Assembly: GCF_007954275.1 (NCBI RefSeq) | Contig: NZ_VOLT01000001.1 | Coordinates: 558,001 to 622,000 of the forward strand | Length of the DNA stretch: 64,000 nucleotides | Direction: 5' to 3' | DNA from: Colwellia demingiae | GTDB lineage: Bacteria; Pseudomonadota; Gammaproteobacteria; Enterobacterales; Alteromonadaceae | Part shown: piece by piece, positions 9,385 to 17,052 of the stretch | Numbering within the stretch: position 1 is the stretch's first letter | How the letters are laid out: each line of letters starts with the position of its first letter | Translations under genes and position numbers: made by a program | The notes under the pieces: generated by a model | The model's database searches: none | Seen by the model: the letters and a program-made list of their open reading frames with translations, nothing else | Told to the model about the DNA's origin: nothing

Positions 9385-9993
9385 TTAATTGATGGTGTCA
9401 TCAATGTACTCAAAAAACTTTATCAATTCTTTTCTACTTGGCTCAAGCAAATCATTGGCACCATCAATTATTGGAGTCGCGGTATTGACCACACCGACCT
9501 TAATCGCCTCTATTGCCTCAGTAGTAATTGCTACTGAGTCATTTTTAGCTCTTTTGAGGCAAGCTTCGTTATCAAATGATTCGTTAGTTGAGAATAATAT
9601 ATTTTCATCATCAATAAGTTCTTTTTGCTCTTCGCAGTACTGACTCACTTCTAGATAAGTTAATGTTCCAACCACAGCTACAGTACCCAGTGTTGCTGCT
9701 GATACTGCTGTTGCACTAACCTTCTTTCCTGCTCTTTTATAAAACTTCTTCGTTGCATTAACTTTCTTAGCTTGATGGCGAGTTTTCATTCTATCTACGA
9801 TTTGTTTTGAAGTAGTGAGCTTTTGTAAATCACCGAGCGCCACCGCTGAATAGCCAAACAATCCTAAAAAGCTCGCAAGGAAAAATTTAGCAATCAAAAC
9901 TATAGTGATTATAGTTAAAACAATGCTCTTTAATATCGTTTTTATCATCCGAGCAGAAACCATAACTTTACTATTAGTCATACACCCTCTCAT
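9385..9993 (-). CDS. hypothetical membrane protein
   Basis: A 202-residue protein of no family I recognise. A strong hydrophobic helix spans about 18-50 (two stretches split by KFFLASF). A basic stretch, KTRHQAKKVNATKKFYKR, is at about 72-89, and a second hydrophobic helix (ATAVSAATLGTVAVVGTLTY) at about 95-114. The acidic, cysteine-containing C-terminal third includes SQYCEEQKELIDDE and ends FFEYIDDTIN. The pattern suggests two membrane passes with a soluble tail. ATG 9993 has a TAGGG about 8 bases upstream; a second ATG four codons later is nearly as good. It stands alone in the accessory stretch between the nonsense-interrupted gene and the AraC region. Confidence 0.55.
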   Translation of the reverse strand: MRGCMTNSKVMVSARMIKTILKSIVLTIITIVLIAKFFLASFLGLFGYSAVALGDLQKLTTSKQIVDRMKTRHQAKKVNATKKFYKRAGKKVSATAVSAATLGTVAVVGTLTYLEVSQYCEEQKELIDDENILFSTNESFDNEACLKRAKNDSVAITTEAIEAIKVGVVNTATPIIDGANDLLEPSRKELIKFFEYIDDTIN

Positions 9994-10202
9994 TAATTAA
10001 CCCTAAACTTATCCAACCTAAATTTTCATTAATCGGCGTTAGTGTAATGAATCCACTCTAGAAATAACACTTAACTGGCATACTAATTGATAACCTTGTT
10101 TCATATTACCCTCAGATGCACCTGAATGTTCTGACCGACCATCCAGCTCCATCTGATTTTTAGAAAATATATATTGAGGTACTTCCTTGAAAGACATAAT
10201 AA

Positions 10203-10259
10203 ATGGAACCCACTTACTTAACGCTTACGCCGGTACTTTCAACCTTTATTATCCCTTAG
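10203..10259 (+). pseudogene. duplicated stub of the araC-like gene 5' end
   Basis: Starting at this ATG the frame reads MEPTYLTLTPVLSTFIIP and stops. The first ten residues are identical to those of the AraC-family protein starting at 10739, and the DNA is nearly identical for about 50 bases, then diverges completely. Upstream sequences do not match. It is the remnant of a second AraC-type gene or of a local duplication whose body has been lost. Confidence 0.6.
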
Positions 10260-10299
10260 CTCAATTATTCAATACGTAAGCTGATAAAGCTTTATCACC

Positions 10300-10572
10300 T
10301 TAATACCTGACGACTAAGGGATATCTTCTCCATGCAATTTTTATAGCATCGCTAGGTCCTATTCCTTCAGAAACATAACATGCAACTTTCAATGCTCTTT
10401 TTACTGTCTGAACATTTTCACCTCTAATATCTTTACCTTCACAATAACTAACAAAAGCAGTTAATGTTGATGGCTTGCTTGCAAGTTTACTTGAGCTAAA
10501 ATGGTGAACAGAAACAAACCAATCTTCGATACCTAATCCAGTCCACTTATTTTCCATTGTTTTTAATAACAT
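10300..10572 (-). CDS. small hypothetical protein
   Basis: A 90-residue protein, not recognised. It starts MLLKTMENKWTGLGIEDWF and ends IKIAWRRYPLVVRY; the middle is basic and lacks signal peptide or membrane helix. The ATG at 10572 is chosen because AAGGAG lies 8 bases upstream; a GTG three codons earlier would overlap that site. It is transcribed away from the AraC-type gene, with a shared upstream region of 166 bp, so it could be a target of that regulator. Its amphipathic C-terminal half hints at a small regulator or effector, but nothing allows a function call. Confidence 0.5.
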   Translation of the reverse strand: MLLKTMENKWTGLGIEDWFVSVHHFSSSKLASKPSTLTAFVSYCEGKDIRGENVQTVKRALKVACYVSEGIGPSDAIKIAWRRYPLVVRY

Positions 10573-10738
10573 AAATTTCACTCCTTCTTAGTCTCATCTA
10601 TACTGTAATCAACTCGTCACGATAAATCGTTCATCTCTCTATGTGTTAAATAATACATCCGTATAAAAACATAAATTGATATTTCACGAACATGTGTACT
10701 ATTAATTAACTTAATAAACTTTCAATCTGAGCCTTAAA

Positions 10739-11731
10739 ATGGAACCAACTTACTTAACGCTTACGCCGACATTATCAGCCTTTATTGAAGCCGCTAAGAT
10801 TCATGAATTGAACCCATATAGATATCTTGCGGAATATAACATCGACCCAAAAAAGGCAAGCACGAATGAACGTAACTTGCCGCTTGTTGATTTAATAAAA
10901 TTACTGAATAGAGCTTGTGATGAGTTAGGGTCATACACTTTCGTTTTAACGTTTGTCGAGCAATACGAGTGGGATAGGTTTGATGCGAAAGTTTTGGCGT
11001 TAGTCCAGCAAGACAATTTATATACGCTGACTTTGGTTTTTAATGCGCTACTCAAAGAACAAGGCTCTGGTCCTGAATTGGCACTAGCAAAACAAGGTAG
11101 AATAGCCTCATATCACATAAAGTTACCAATACTTAGTAATACTGATAACACCGTCTATAAGTTAGTAATACTCGTTATGTGGAATGCTGTCATGTCAAAA
11201 GTTTCAAAGGGTAATTGGCAACCAAAAAAATTCTTAGTTTCGGGTACCAATAACAATAGATCCTGTAAAAACTTTAGTATTTATGACACTCCTGTGAGTT
11301 TCGACCAAAATCTCAATGCTATTGAATTCGATTCATCACTACTTTTTAAAAAACTATCAATGAAGGTTGATAAAAATAAAGAAATGGTGAAAACCTATAG
11401 CGAAATATTAGGTAACGTGACTACAGATTCACTTACCCAAAGTACTATAAAAATGATTATATATTCAGGTGATGTGTCTATTGAACATGTTGCTTCAATT
11501 CTTGGTACTAACCCAAGAATGCTTCAACTCAAACTTAAAAAACTTAATACTAATTTTTCTAAAATACTTGCGAGTACCCGTATTATCCTTGCTAAAGAAC
11601 AACTCCAATCTACCTCATACAAAATTAATGAAATTGCATGTCATTTAGCATTTAATTCTTCAGAAGCCTTTGTTCGCTTTTTCAAAATACACGAGAGTGT
11701 TACGCCGCTTCATTGGCGAAAGTACCATTAG
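10739..11731 (+). CDS. AraC-family transcriptional regulator (OruR/ArgR-like)
   Basis: A 330-residue regulator. Residues about 15-200 resemble the 'Arabinose-binding' N-terminal domain of OruR/YqhC-like AraC proteins. Residues about 235-330 contain the two helix-turn-helix motifs: VSIEHVASILGTNPRMLQLK, and YKINEIACHLAFNSSEAF followed by FFKIHESVTPLHWRKYH. The family activates or represses a nearby gene in response to a small ligand. The neighbouring 10300-10572 gene is divergent. A stub repeating its first 17 codons lies at 10203. The ATG is preceded by GAGCC at moderate distance. Ligand and target are unknown. Confidence 0.8.
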   Translation: MEPTYLTLTPTLSAFIEAAKIHELNPYRYLAEYNIDPKKASTNERNLPLVDLIKLLNRACDELGSYTFVLTFVEQYEWDRFDAKVLALVQQDNLYTLTLVFNALLKEQGSGPELALAKQGRIASYHIKLPILSNTDNTVYKLVILVMWNAVMSKVSKGNWQPKKFLVSGTNNNRSCKNFSIYDTPVSFDQNLNAIEFDSSLLFKKLSMKVDKNKEMVKTYSEILGNVTTDSLTQSTIKMIIYSGDVSIEHVASILGTNPRMLQLKLKKLNTNFSKILASTRIILAKEQLQSTSYKINEIACHLAFNSSEAFVRFFKIHESVTPLHWRKYH

Positions 11732-11886
11732 AAAAACACATTGAAATTACTGGTGAAACAAGTAATAAACTACTTAGGCGTATTGGTAGTACTTGGATTA
11801 GGTAAGATTTGAATATGAATTAATAGGAAGAGGGTTTGCGCTATGAAGCAACAGTTTAATTAGCTTAGGCATCCTTGAGAGACAAT

Positions 11887-12218
11887 CCCTATCTTTACAA
11901 CGCGATTTGAATCTGCATTTTATGTAAAAACTTATTGATACTGCGCTTCAATTATTTTAGAGGGAATATCTAACGTGGTTGTTTGGCTTTCAGCAGAGTT
12001 ACTGCTTTTCTTTGGTGTTTGCGGGTCGAATTGTTCACTGTCATGGTTGTCTCGACTTGCTCTATATTTTATTACGGTAATGTTACTGATGCTTTTACTC
12101 GCCTTTTATTAATAAAATAAGCAGCATCATAAATGGCGATTTAACTGCTTTTATTGCACACTCAATAATACTTAGAGTTAGCACTAAAGCAGTTGTTTAA
12201 TTCGCGGGATTAGACAGT
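11887..12218 (-). pseudogene. decayed copy of the rimO 5' end and its upstream region
   Basis: This stretch follows rimO positions about 8678-8976 in the same orientation. It covers the first ~50 codons, the ATG (here at about 12046) and ~150 bp of leader, including the GCGGGATTA block. One interval, GGAATATCTAACGTGGTTGT and the ~70 bases after it, is nearly identical; other parts have mismatches and indels. A deletion just after ATGACAGTG shifts the frame, so no RimO N-terminus is encoded. It breaks off where codon ~50 would be. It is a segmental duplicate, not functional as RimO, though it may retain promoter sequence. Confidence 0.75.
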
Positions 12219-12299
12219 GATGTTTTCTTAGATAGTAATAATCGTACTTGTAAAACCAATATTAATAAATGTAATAAATCAAAAAATTACAATTATCAA

Positions 12300-12320
12300 A
12301 GTGTCCATTTATTTTACACT
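12300..12320. promoter_or_regulatory. palindromic upstream activator site 1 (AGTGT-N11-ACACT)
   Basis: An inverted repeat with an 11-base spacer. Its centre is 73 bp before the GG of the sigma-54 promoter of the first PEP-CTERM gene. The same element at the same spacing precedes the other two PEP-CTERM genes. It is the natural candidate for the enhancer-binding protein PrsR, which I infer. Confidence 0.6.
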
Positions 12321-12382
12321 TATAGAATCATACATATTCAATTCACATACATCACAATGAAAACAAACAATTAAATTTATCT

Positions 12383-12397
12383 GGCTCAATTAATGCT
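12383..12397 (+). promoter_or_regulatory. sigma-54 (-24/-12) promoter of PEP-CTERM gene 1
   Basis: TGGCTC-N6-TGC: the GG and GC doublets are exactly 12 bases apart, as RpoN requires. It is followed by about 78 bases of leader to the ATG at 12475. Confidence 0.7.
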
Positions 12398-12474
12398 TAA
12401 TATAGATATAACAACCAAAAATACAATTCTACTCTATTCTCAGATCTCGGAAATGTATTATAAAGGGCAACATA

Positions 12475-13017
12475 ATGAATTTAAAAATGTTAAAAGCAGT
12501 AATTGCTGGTTTGATTTTATCTGTTAGTAGTATTGCTAATGCTGGTCTTATTAATGTTAGTTATTTAGAAATAACTAACGCGAAAGGCGACTGGCTGCAA
12601 GTTGGTGAAGTTATCGCAAATGATATGTTTAATAATGATGTGGCGCTTACTGGTTTTGCAACCGCAACGGCACCTCATCAATGGTCAGCAATCAGTGGAC
12701 CTGAAAAAGCTATAGACGGTATTACCTTAGGTAATTATAATTTAGGGCAAATTTTTCACGAACAATTTAAGGGCTCTACACTTACGGTGACTTTTGATTC
12801 ATTGCAAGATCTTTCTTCTATACAGATATTTGGCCGTACCGATTGTTGTAGTTCTCGTGATATATACAACGTTAGCTTTTATGGTGAAGACAGTAACCTT
12901 ATAGCTACCTATACCGATATTGCTCCTGGTGTATCAATTGACGTACCAGAGCCATCTACCCTTGCCATCTTCGCATTAGGTATTATGGGTTTAGCTGGAC
13001 GAAGATTCAAAAAATAA
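12475..13017 (+). CDS. PEP-CTERM sorting-domain protein 1
   Basis: A 180-residue secreted protein. The signal peptide MNLKMLKAVIAGLILSVSSI ends ANA, before GLINVS. The middle (about 60-150) has a discoidin-like flavour: WSAISGPEKAIDGITLGNY, LTVTFDSLQDLSSIQIFGR and a CC pair. The last 25 residues form the tripartite sorting signal: VPEPST, a hydrophobic helix (LAIFALGIMGLA) and GRRFKK. In known systems the exosortase EpsH/XrtA cleaves such tails and links the protein to surface or exopolysaccharide material. The signal peptide, leader, promoter and terminator are near copies of those of the genes at 13468 and 16263. No exosortase gene is in the window. A glycan-binding matrix role is inference. 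Confidence 0.85.
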   Translation: MNLKMLKAVIAGLILSVSSIANAGLINVSYLEITNAKGDWLQVGEVIANDMFNNDVALTGFATATAPHQWSAISGPEKAIDGITLGNYNLGQIFHEQFKGSTLTVTFDSLQDLSSIQIFGRTDCCSSRDIYNVSFYGEDSNLIATYTDIAPGVSIDVPEPSTLAIFALGIMGLAGRRFKK

Positions 13018-13067
13018 TAAGCTAATTTTTCATACAACTTTCTAACTATTGAAAATTAGTAAAATAC

Positions 13068-13093
13068 AAAGCACCATTCACTGGTGCTTTTTA
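13068..13093 (+). terminator. rho-independent terminator of PEP-CTERM gene 1
   Basis: AAAGCACCA, a 5-base loop and TGGTGCTTT plus further Ts. It belongs to a set of near-identical terminators after the genes ending at 13017, 14022, 14611 and 16970. Confidence 0.85.
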
Positions 13094-13304
13094 TTGCCTC
13101 AAATCTGTGAATATCACTAAACTATTTCCATGGTCACTATTAATAATTACGCTGACTCACAGTGTTATAAATGCTTTGACTGAAAATTCACTTTATTACT
13201 AGGAATTGGTGCTAAGGATATTTTTACAGCATAGGATTATACTAAAACCAATAGCATTTGATAAATAATTGTAAACAATAAACTGGAAAATTTATAATTA
13301 TCTA

Positions 13305-13325
13305 AGTGTCACTTAACTTTACACT
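13305..13325. promoter_or_regulatory. palindromic upstream activator site 2 (AGTGT-N11-ACACT)
   Basis: Same half-sites and same 11-base spacer as the element at 12300. Its centre is 72 bp before the GG of the following sigma-54 promoter. Confidence 0.6.
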
Positions 13326-13386
13326 TTTGATGTTTAACTCAACAAAAACACACCTATATTATTGAAAATAAAGAAATAAATATAGC

Positions 13387-13401
13387 TGGCTCAATTAATG
13401 C
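13387..13401 (+). promoter_or_regulatory. sigma-54 promoter of PEP-CTERM gene 2
   Basis: TGGCTC-N6-TGC with the 12-base GG-to-GC spacing. The core GGCTCAATTAATGCTTA is identical to that of gene 1. Confidence 0.7.
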
Positions 13402-13467
13402 TTATCAAAGGTACAATAACTAAAAGTCCATTTCTATTCTCAGGAATATATTACAAGGGAAAATACG

Positions 13468-14022
13468 ATGAATATAAAAATGTTAAAAGCGTTAATTGCT
13501 GGATTAGTTTTATCTGTTAGTAGTTTTGCTAATGCAGGATTGATTGTCAACGGGGCTATTGAAAGTGATGGAGCAAACTCCACATTAGACCACACCTTTT
13601 TTGAAGTGTTAACAGCAGGTCTTTTTGAAATAACTCTTACTTCGACAGATGATCCTGAAATGAATCTTCTATTTTCGAGTTCAGCTGGTGTATTAGGTGC
13701 ATTTATTGAGAATGATGACGATGATGGAGCTGGGCTGAGCTCTTTTATATCTATTAATTTAAATGTAGGGTATTACGCTTTAATCAATGGTGAATTTGCA
13801 GTATCAAATAGTGAGGTGGGTTTTCTTCACGTTAATGCAGAAAATCCTTCAAACCCTTATACATTAAATATTACAGGGGATGCCAGTTTAATAGGAACGA
13901 GAACAGGTAATCTTGATGGTAGTTATACAGAATCAGGTTTTACTCAAGTTCCAGAACCTTCTACCCTTGCAATTTTCGCATTAGGTATTATGGGCTTAGC
14001 AGCACGTAGATTCAAAAAATAG
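13468..14022 (+). CDS. PEP-CTERM sorting-domain protein 2
   Basis: A 184-residue secreted protein with the same signal peptide type (MNIKMLKALIAGLVLSVSSF, ANA cleavage) and the same tail (VPEPST, LAIFALGIMGLAARRFKK) as gene 1, but an unrelated middle. The body is acidic (ENDDDDGAG at about 86-94) and all-beta in appearance (YYALINGEFAVS, PYTLNITGDA). It resembles the DVUA0089-type or pre-peptidase-like beta domains common in PEP-CTERM proteins; this is a resemblance, not a firm match. Asp-rich loops suggest Ca2+ binding. A consensus AAGGGA ribosome site precedes the ATG. It would be exported, processed by an exosortase and used at the surface. Confidence 0.83.
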   Translation: MNIKMLKALIAGLVLSVSSFANAGLIVNGAIESDGANSTLDHTFFEVLTAGLFEITLTSTDDPEMNLLFSSSAGVLGAFIENDDDDGAGLSSFISINLNVGYYALINGEFAVSNSEVGFLHVNAENPSNPYTLNITGDASLIGTRTGNLDGSYTESGFTQVPEPSTLAIFALGIMGLAARRFKK

Positions 14023-14075
14023 CAATAGAAGCTATTTTAGCCCCCGATTTACCCACTAAATATAAGTAAATCATT

Positions 14076-14104
14076 AAGCACCATTCATACTGGTGCTTTT
14101 TATT
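14076..14104 (+). terminator. rho-independent terminator of PEP-CTERM gene 2
   Basis: AAGCACCA, loop TTCATAC, TGGTGCTTTTTATT. It is nearly identical, loop included, to the terminator after the third PEP-CTERM gene at 17023. Confidence 0.85.
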
Positions 14105-14272
14105 GCCTGCCTTTCATGACTAGCCTCTTAATTAAGTACCAACATTAGGCATATCGCTAAATAAAAACCGCTAATTACAATTAAAAACAAACCACATACA
14201 CCTTGATACAGACTACAGACTTGTTACATATATAATACTCACATCTTAACTAACACATATAACGAGTCTAGA

Positions 14273-14611
14273 ATGAAAAGATTATTAATCGGCACTATTT
14301 TACTATTATCATTAACTGCTAATGCTGAGTTTATAGGCGAAGGCGGTACAGCTGAAGTTACAACAATTAAAAATGCGATTGAATTATCAGACGACAGTAG
14401 AGTGATAGTAGAAGGCCATTTAGTTAAAAAATTGAAGAATGAACTTTACCTTTTTAAAGATGATAGTGGTGAAGTAGAAATAGAAATTGATGATGAAGAC
14501 TTTAGAAATATAAAAATATCATCTGATGATAAGGTTAGAATTACTGCTGAAGTAGACAGCGACTGGACAACGACGAGCTTAGAAGCTGAATATTTAGAAT
14601 TAGCGAAATAA
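14273..14611 (+). CDS. BOF/YgiW-family periplasmic OB-fold protein
   Basis: A 112-residue secreted protein. The signal peptide MKRLLIGTILLLSLTANA is followed by an OB-fold of the YgiW/YdeI 'bacterial OB-fold' family: EFIGEGGTAEVTTIKNAIEL, then ESR-like VIVEGHLVKKL, LYLFKDDSGEVEIEIDDE and KVRITAEVD. In Enterobacteria such proteins are induced by envelope or cationic stress and bind ligands in the periplasm. The length matches the family (about 110-130). Its terminator is of the same repeated type as those of the PEP-CTERM genes, but no UAS or sigma-54 promoter is seen upstream, so it is probably expressed separately. Confidence 0.82.
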   Translation: MKRLLIGTILLLSLTANAEFIGEGGTAEVTTIKNAIELSDDSRVIVEGHLVKKLKNELYLFKDDSGEVEIEIDDEDFRNIKISSDDKVRITAEVDSDWTTTSLEAEYLELAK

Positions 14612-14627
14612 ATACACAACTAAAGTC

Positions 14628-14667
14628 AGAATCAAAAAGCACCATTAATTGGTGCTTTTTTGATTCT
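14628..14667. terminator. long symmetric terminator after the BOF gene
   Basis: AGAATCAAAAAGCACCA, loop TTAAT, then its complement TGGTGCTTTTTTGATTCT. The stem is about 17 bp with only one extra T. A- and T-runs flank both sides of the GC core, so it can work in both directions. Confidence 0.85.
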
Positions 14668-14862
14668 ATAGGCTTTAAACTTACATCGTAATTCTTTGCA
14701 TTATTTCTTCAGTTAGTTGGTTTATAGTTTTCTCGTTTCGTTCTTGTAAATATCCTATTTTTTAGTAAACAACTAAGATTGTCAGTTTCCTCCGTCAATT
14801 AAGGAGAACTCAATATCCAAAATATAGAGCGATAAAATCGTCTGATTTTATTCTTGAAATAT

Positions 14863-15696
14863 TTATTCATTATCAGATCTTTCTAAATCTTTTAATAGTC
14901 TAGGTATGTAACTTTCTTCGTCAGAACTAAGTCTATGATTATCAGCAACATCTAGGGTTTCAGCTGCATTAGAAATAAATACTCTTAGCGCCTCTATTCT
15001 CTGAGAGAACCATGATTCATCAGAATGCTCTCTCACCTCTTCTTTCAGTATTACCCGAGCACCTGGGTGGCTATAAAATGGTTCAGGAGGTATATGAGGA
15101 ACAACATCACCAAAATTTACGACTCTAAAATGAGGGCCTATAACTTTATTATTTAATCCTGCCTTAAAAGCTTCATTCCCAGGCCTAGGGCTGGCAAAGG
15201 TATATATTCCATATACTCTATATTTATTTTCTATCAACATACCTGCATAAAGAGAGCTTAACGCGCCACCAAGACTATGCCCTGTGATCCATATTTTTTT
15301 ATTTTTCGATAACACACTATCTAGCAGGTTAGTAATTCCTATAACTGCTGGAAATAGAGAGTCTTGAAAACCTTCATGAGCCTTAGTATTTTTTAAGGGC
15401 CCAGGGTCATAAACAGCCTGAAAATTTGCGAACCAATCTTTTAAAGAATCACTACCTCGAAAAACCACTACAATATTATTTGCATTCGACATTACATAAC
15501 ATTGAGTATCTATATCAGGTTTCTTTACAATTTCAATTACACCATCAAATTGATATCCCCAACTCTCGACTATCAAAGCTATTTTATTTTCATCTTTTTC
15601 GTAGGCCAAATCACAAGCTATTGCTAAAGACAATGATGTTTTTTCGTCGTAAGATTCCTTTTGGCTTATCCCTTCAAATTTATCGTAATAATTCAT
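14863..15696 (-). CDS. class 3 lipase (alpha/beta hydrolase)
   Basis: A 277-residue lipase_3-family protein that hydrolyses acylglycerols or similar esters. The nucleophile is S141 in ITGHSLGGAL. The acid is probably D197 (VVNFGDVVPHIPP) and the base H210 (FYSHPG). VVVFRGSDSLKDWFANF before the nucleophile is the typical lid/oxyanion region. There is no signal peptide, so it is cytoplasmic or exported by another route. The C-terminal 50 residues are charged. It stands alone, divergent from the third PEP-CTERM gene. The ATG at 15696 has AAGGGAG just upstream. Confidence 0.85.
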   Translation of the reverse strand: MNYYDKFEGISQKESYDEKTSLSLAIACDLAYEKDENKIALIVESWGYQFDGVIEIVKKPDIDTQCYVMSNANNIVVVFRGSDSLKDWFANFQAVYDPGPLKNTKAHEGFQDSLFPAVIGITNLLDSVLSKNKKIWITGHSLGGALSSLYAGMLIENKYRVYGIYTFASPRPGNEAFKAGLNNKVIGPHFRVVNFGDVVPHIPPEPFYSHPGARVILKEEVREHSDESWFSQRIEALRVFISNAAETLDVADNHRLSSDEESYIPRLLKDLERSDNE

Positions 15697-16087
15697 AACT
15701 AGCTCCCTTAAGACTAACTGTATATTCTACAATATAGCATTCATAACAAGTCTTAGTTAACAGAGTATACCTTGTATCTAAATAGCTAATATTTATTACG
15801 TATCAATGCTGAGTAGTGACATCAAGCATAAAATATTTACCCGAGGCCTTAGCCATTATTTTATTATATTAAAAGTAGCATAAAATCATGACAGTACAAA
15901 AAGCATACACAGAAAGTATAGTGCTGATAGTAAGAACTTCTGCTGTTAAATTACTTTCTAACAAAAGCTATACAGCTAGGCTTTTAGTACGTGTGGAAAA
16001 CAAAAGTGTTTTCTTGGATGGAGGTAGTTTCACTTGTTAAGTAAATGTGAATAAACTATCAGGATAACAACAAGTTATAATTGTACA
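15697..16087. other. intergenic stretch upstream of PEP-CTERM gene 3
   Basis: About 390 bp with no open frame worth calling. It contains the lipase promoter region on the left; the regulatory elements of the next gene begin at 16088. Confidence 0.5.
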
Positions 16088-16108
16088 TGTGTCTATCTAT
16101 TTTACACT
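16088..16108. promoter_or_regulatory. palindromic upstream activator site 3 (TGTGT-N11-ACACT)
   Basis: GTGT and ACAC half-sites with the same 11-base spacer as at 12300 and 13305. Its centre is 71 bp before the GG of the sigma-54 promoter at 16169. Confidence 0.6.
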
Positions 16109-16168
16109 ATTGAATTCAAACATTATCAGCCCATCGTATCTCATTGAAAAAAATCGCTTTATAATACA

Positions 16169-16183
16169 TGGCACAATTAATGC
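16169..16183 (+). promoter_or_regulatory. sigma-54 promoter of PEP-CTERM gene 3
   Basis: TGGCAC-N6-TGC, the best consensus match of the three. Spacing and AATTAATGCTTA core are the same. A short AATAAC repeat follows in the leader at about 16192-16220. Confidence 0.75.
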
Positions 16184-16262
16184 TTAACCATCAATAACAA
16201 TAACAATAACAATAACTAAAAATAAATTTCCATTCTCAGGAATGTATTATTAAGGAAGTATA

Positions 16263-16970
16263 ATGAATATTAAAATGTTGAAAGCGGCTGTTGCTGGTCT
16301 AGTTTTATCTGTTAGTAGTTTTGCGAATGCGGGATTGATAAATATAATATATACATCAGATTCTCAAGGGCAAGCAGATGCGAATGCTACAATTGCTGCG
16401 CAAGGTGGCACAGTTACTGAAATGAACGCTACTGGTTTTAATGCATTATCTTCTATTCAATTAGGCTCATATGATCTATTAATGGTTGGTTGGAGAGGGA
16501 CTGGCTCATTCAATTTAGATTGGGATACTGTGCTACTACCATTTATTCAAGCAGGTGGCGGATTAATTTTCGAAGCACCAGGAGAAATTGGCGATTTAAC
16601 AAATACGGGTTTTACCATTACTGAGCAAAATACATCTAATAACTTAGCAACTTATGATGATTTTTTTGGTAACGCTCTTTTTAGTAATACACATATGTCG
16701 ATAACAGCACTATCTTCTGATTGGACATGTCATTTAGATAATAATAGCGGTAATTGTAACTTGGCAACAGCCTCTTTCGGTGCAGGTCGAGCAATAATTG
16801 GCGGCTATGATTCGTTTTACCATGAAAATGGAACTACCGATTATATCATTAACCAAGCTAACTGGGTTACAAGTGGAACTTCAGTTCCAGAGCCTACAAC
16901 TCTTGCTATCTTCGCATTAGGCATTATGGGTTTAGCGTCACGTCGCTCTTCATTAGCGAATAAAAAATAG
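16263..16970 (+). CDS. PEP-CTERM sorting-domain protein 3
   Basis: A 235-residue secreted protein with the shared signal peptide (MNIKMLKAAVAGLVLSVSSF, ANA) and sorting tail (VPEPTT, LAIFALGIMGLASRR, then SSLANKK, slightly longer than in its sisters). The middle looks like a Rossmann-type or ThuA/GATase-like fold: SIQLGSYDLLMVGWRGTGSF, LLPFIQAGGGLIFEAPGEI and GRAIIGGYDSFY. It also has a WTCHLDNNSGNCN cysteine pair. So the core differs from the other two while the sorting modules are kept. AAGGAAG precedes the ATG. Function of the core is unknown; export and exosortase processing are expected. Confidence 0.83.
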   Translation: MNIKMLKAAVAGLVLSVSSFANAGLINIIYTSDSQGQADANATIAAQGGTVTEMNATGFNALSSIQLGSYDLLMVGWRGTGSFNLDWDTVLLPFIQAGGGLIFEAPGEIGDLTNTGFTITEQNTSNNLATYDDFFGNALFSNTHMSITALSSDWTCHLDNNSGNCNLATASFGAGRAIIGGYDSFYHENGTTDYIINQANWVTSGTSVPEPTTLAIFALGIMGLASRRSSLANKK

Positions 16971-17022
16971 TAATCAATTTGTTTAAATTTCTATTTATTA
17001 CTTAGTAAAATGAGTAAATCAT

Positions 17023-17052
17023 AAAGCACCATTCATACTGGTGCTTTTTTTT
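17023..17052 (+). terminator. rho-independent terminator of PEP-CTERM gene 3
   Basis: AAAGCACCA, loop TTCATAC, TGGTGCTTTTTTTT. It is the same hairpin as at 14076. Confidence 0.88.

Noticed and set aside
9000..12470. Genomic island or prophage boundaries in the scarred region
   Set aside because: No integrase, transposase, phage gene or tRNA-bounded direct repeat is present; local duplication and decay explain what is seen.
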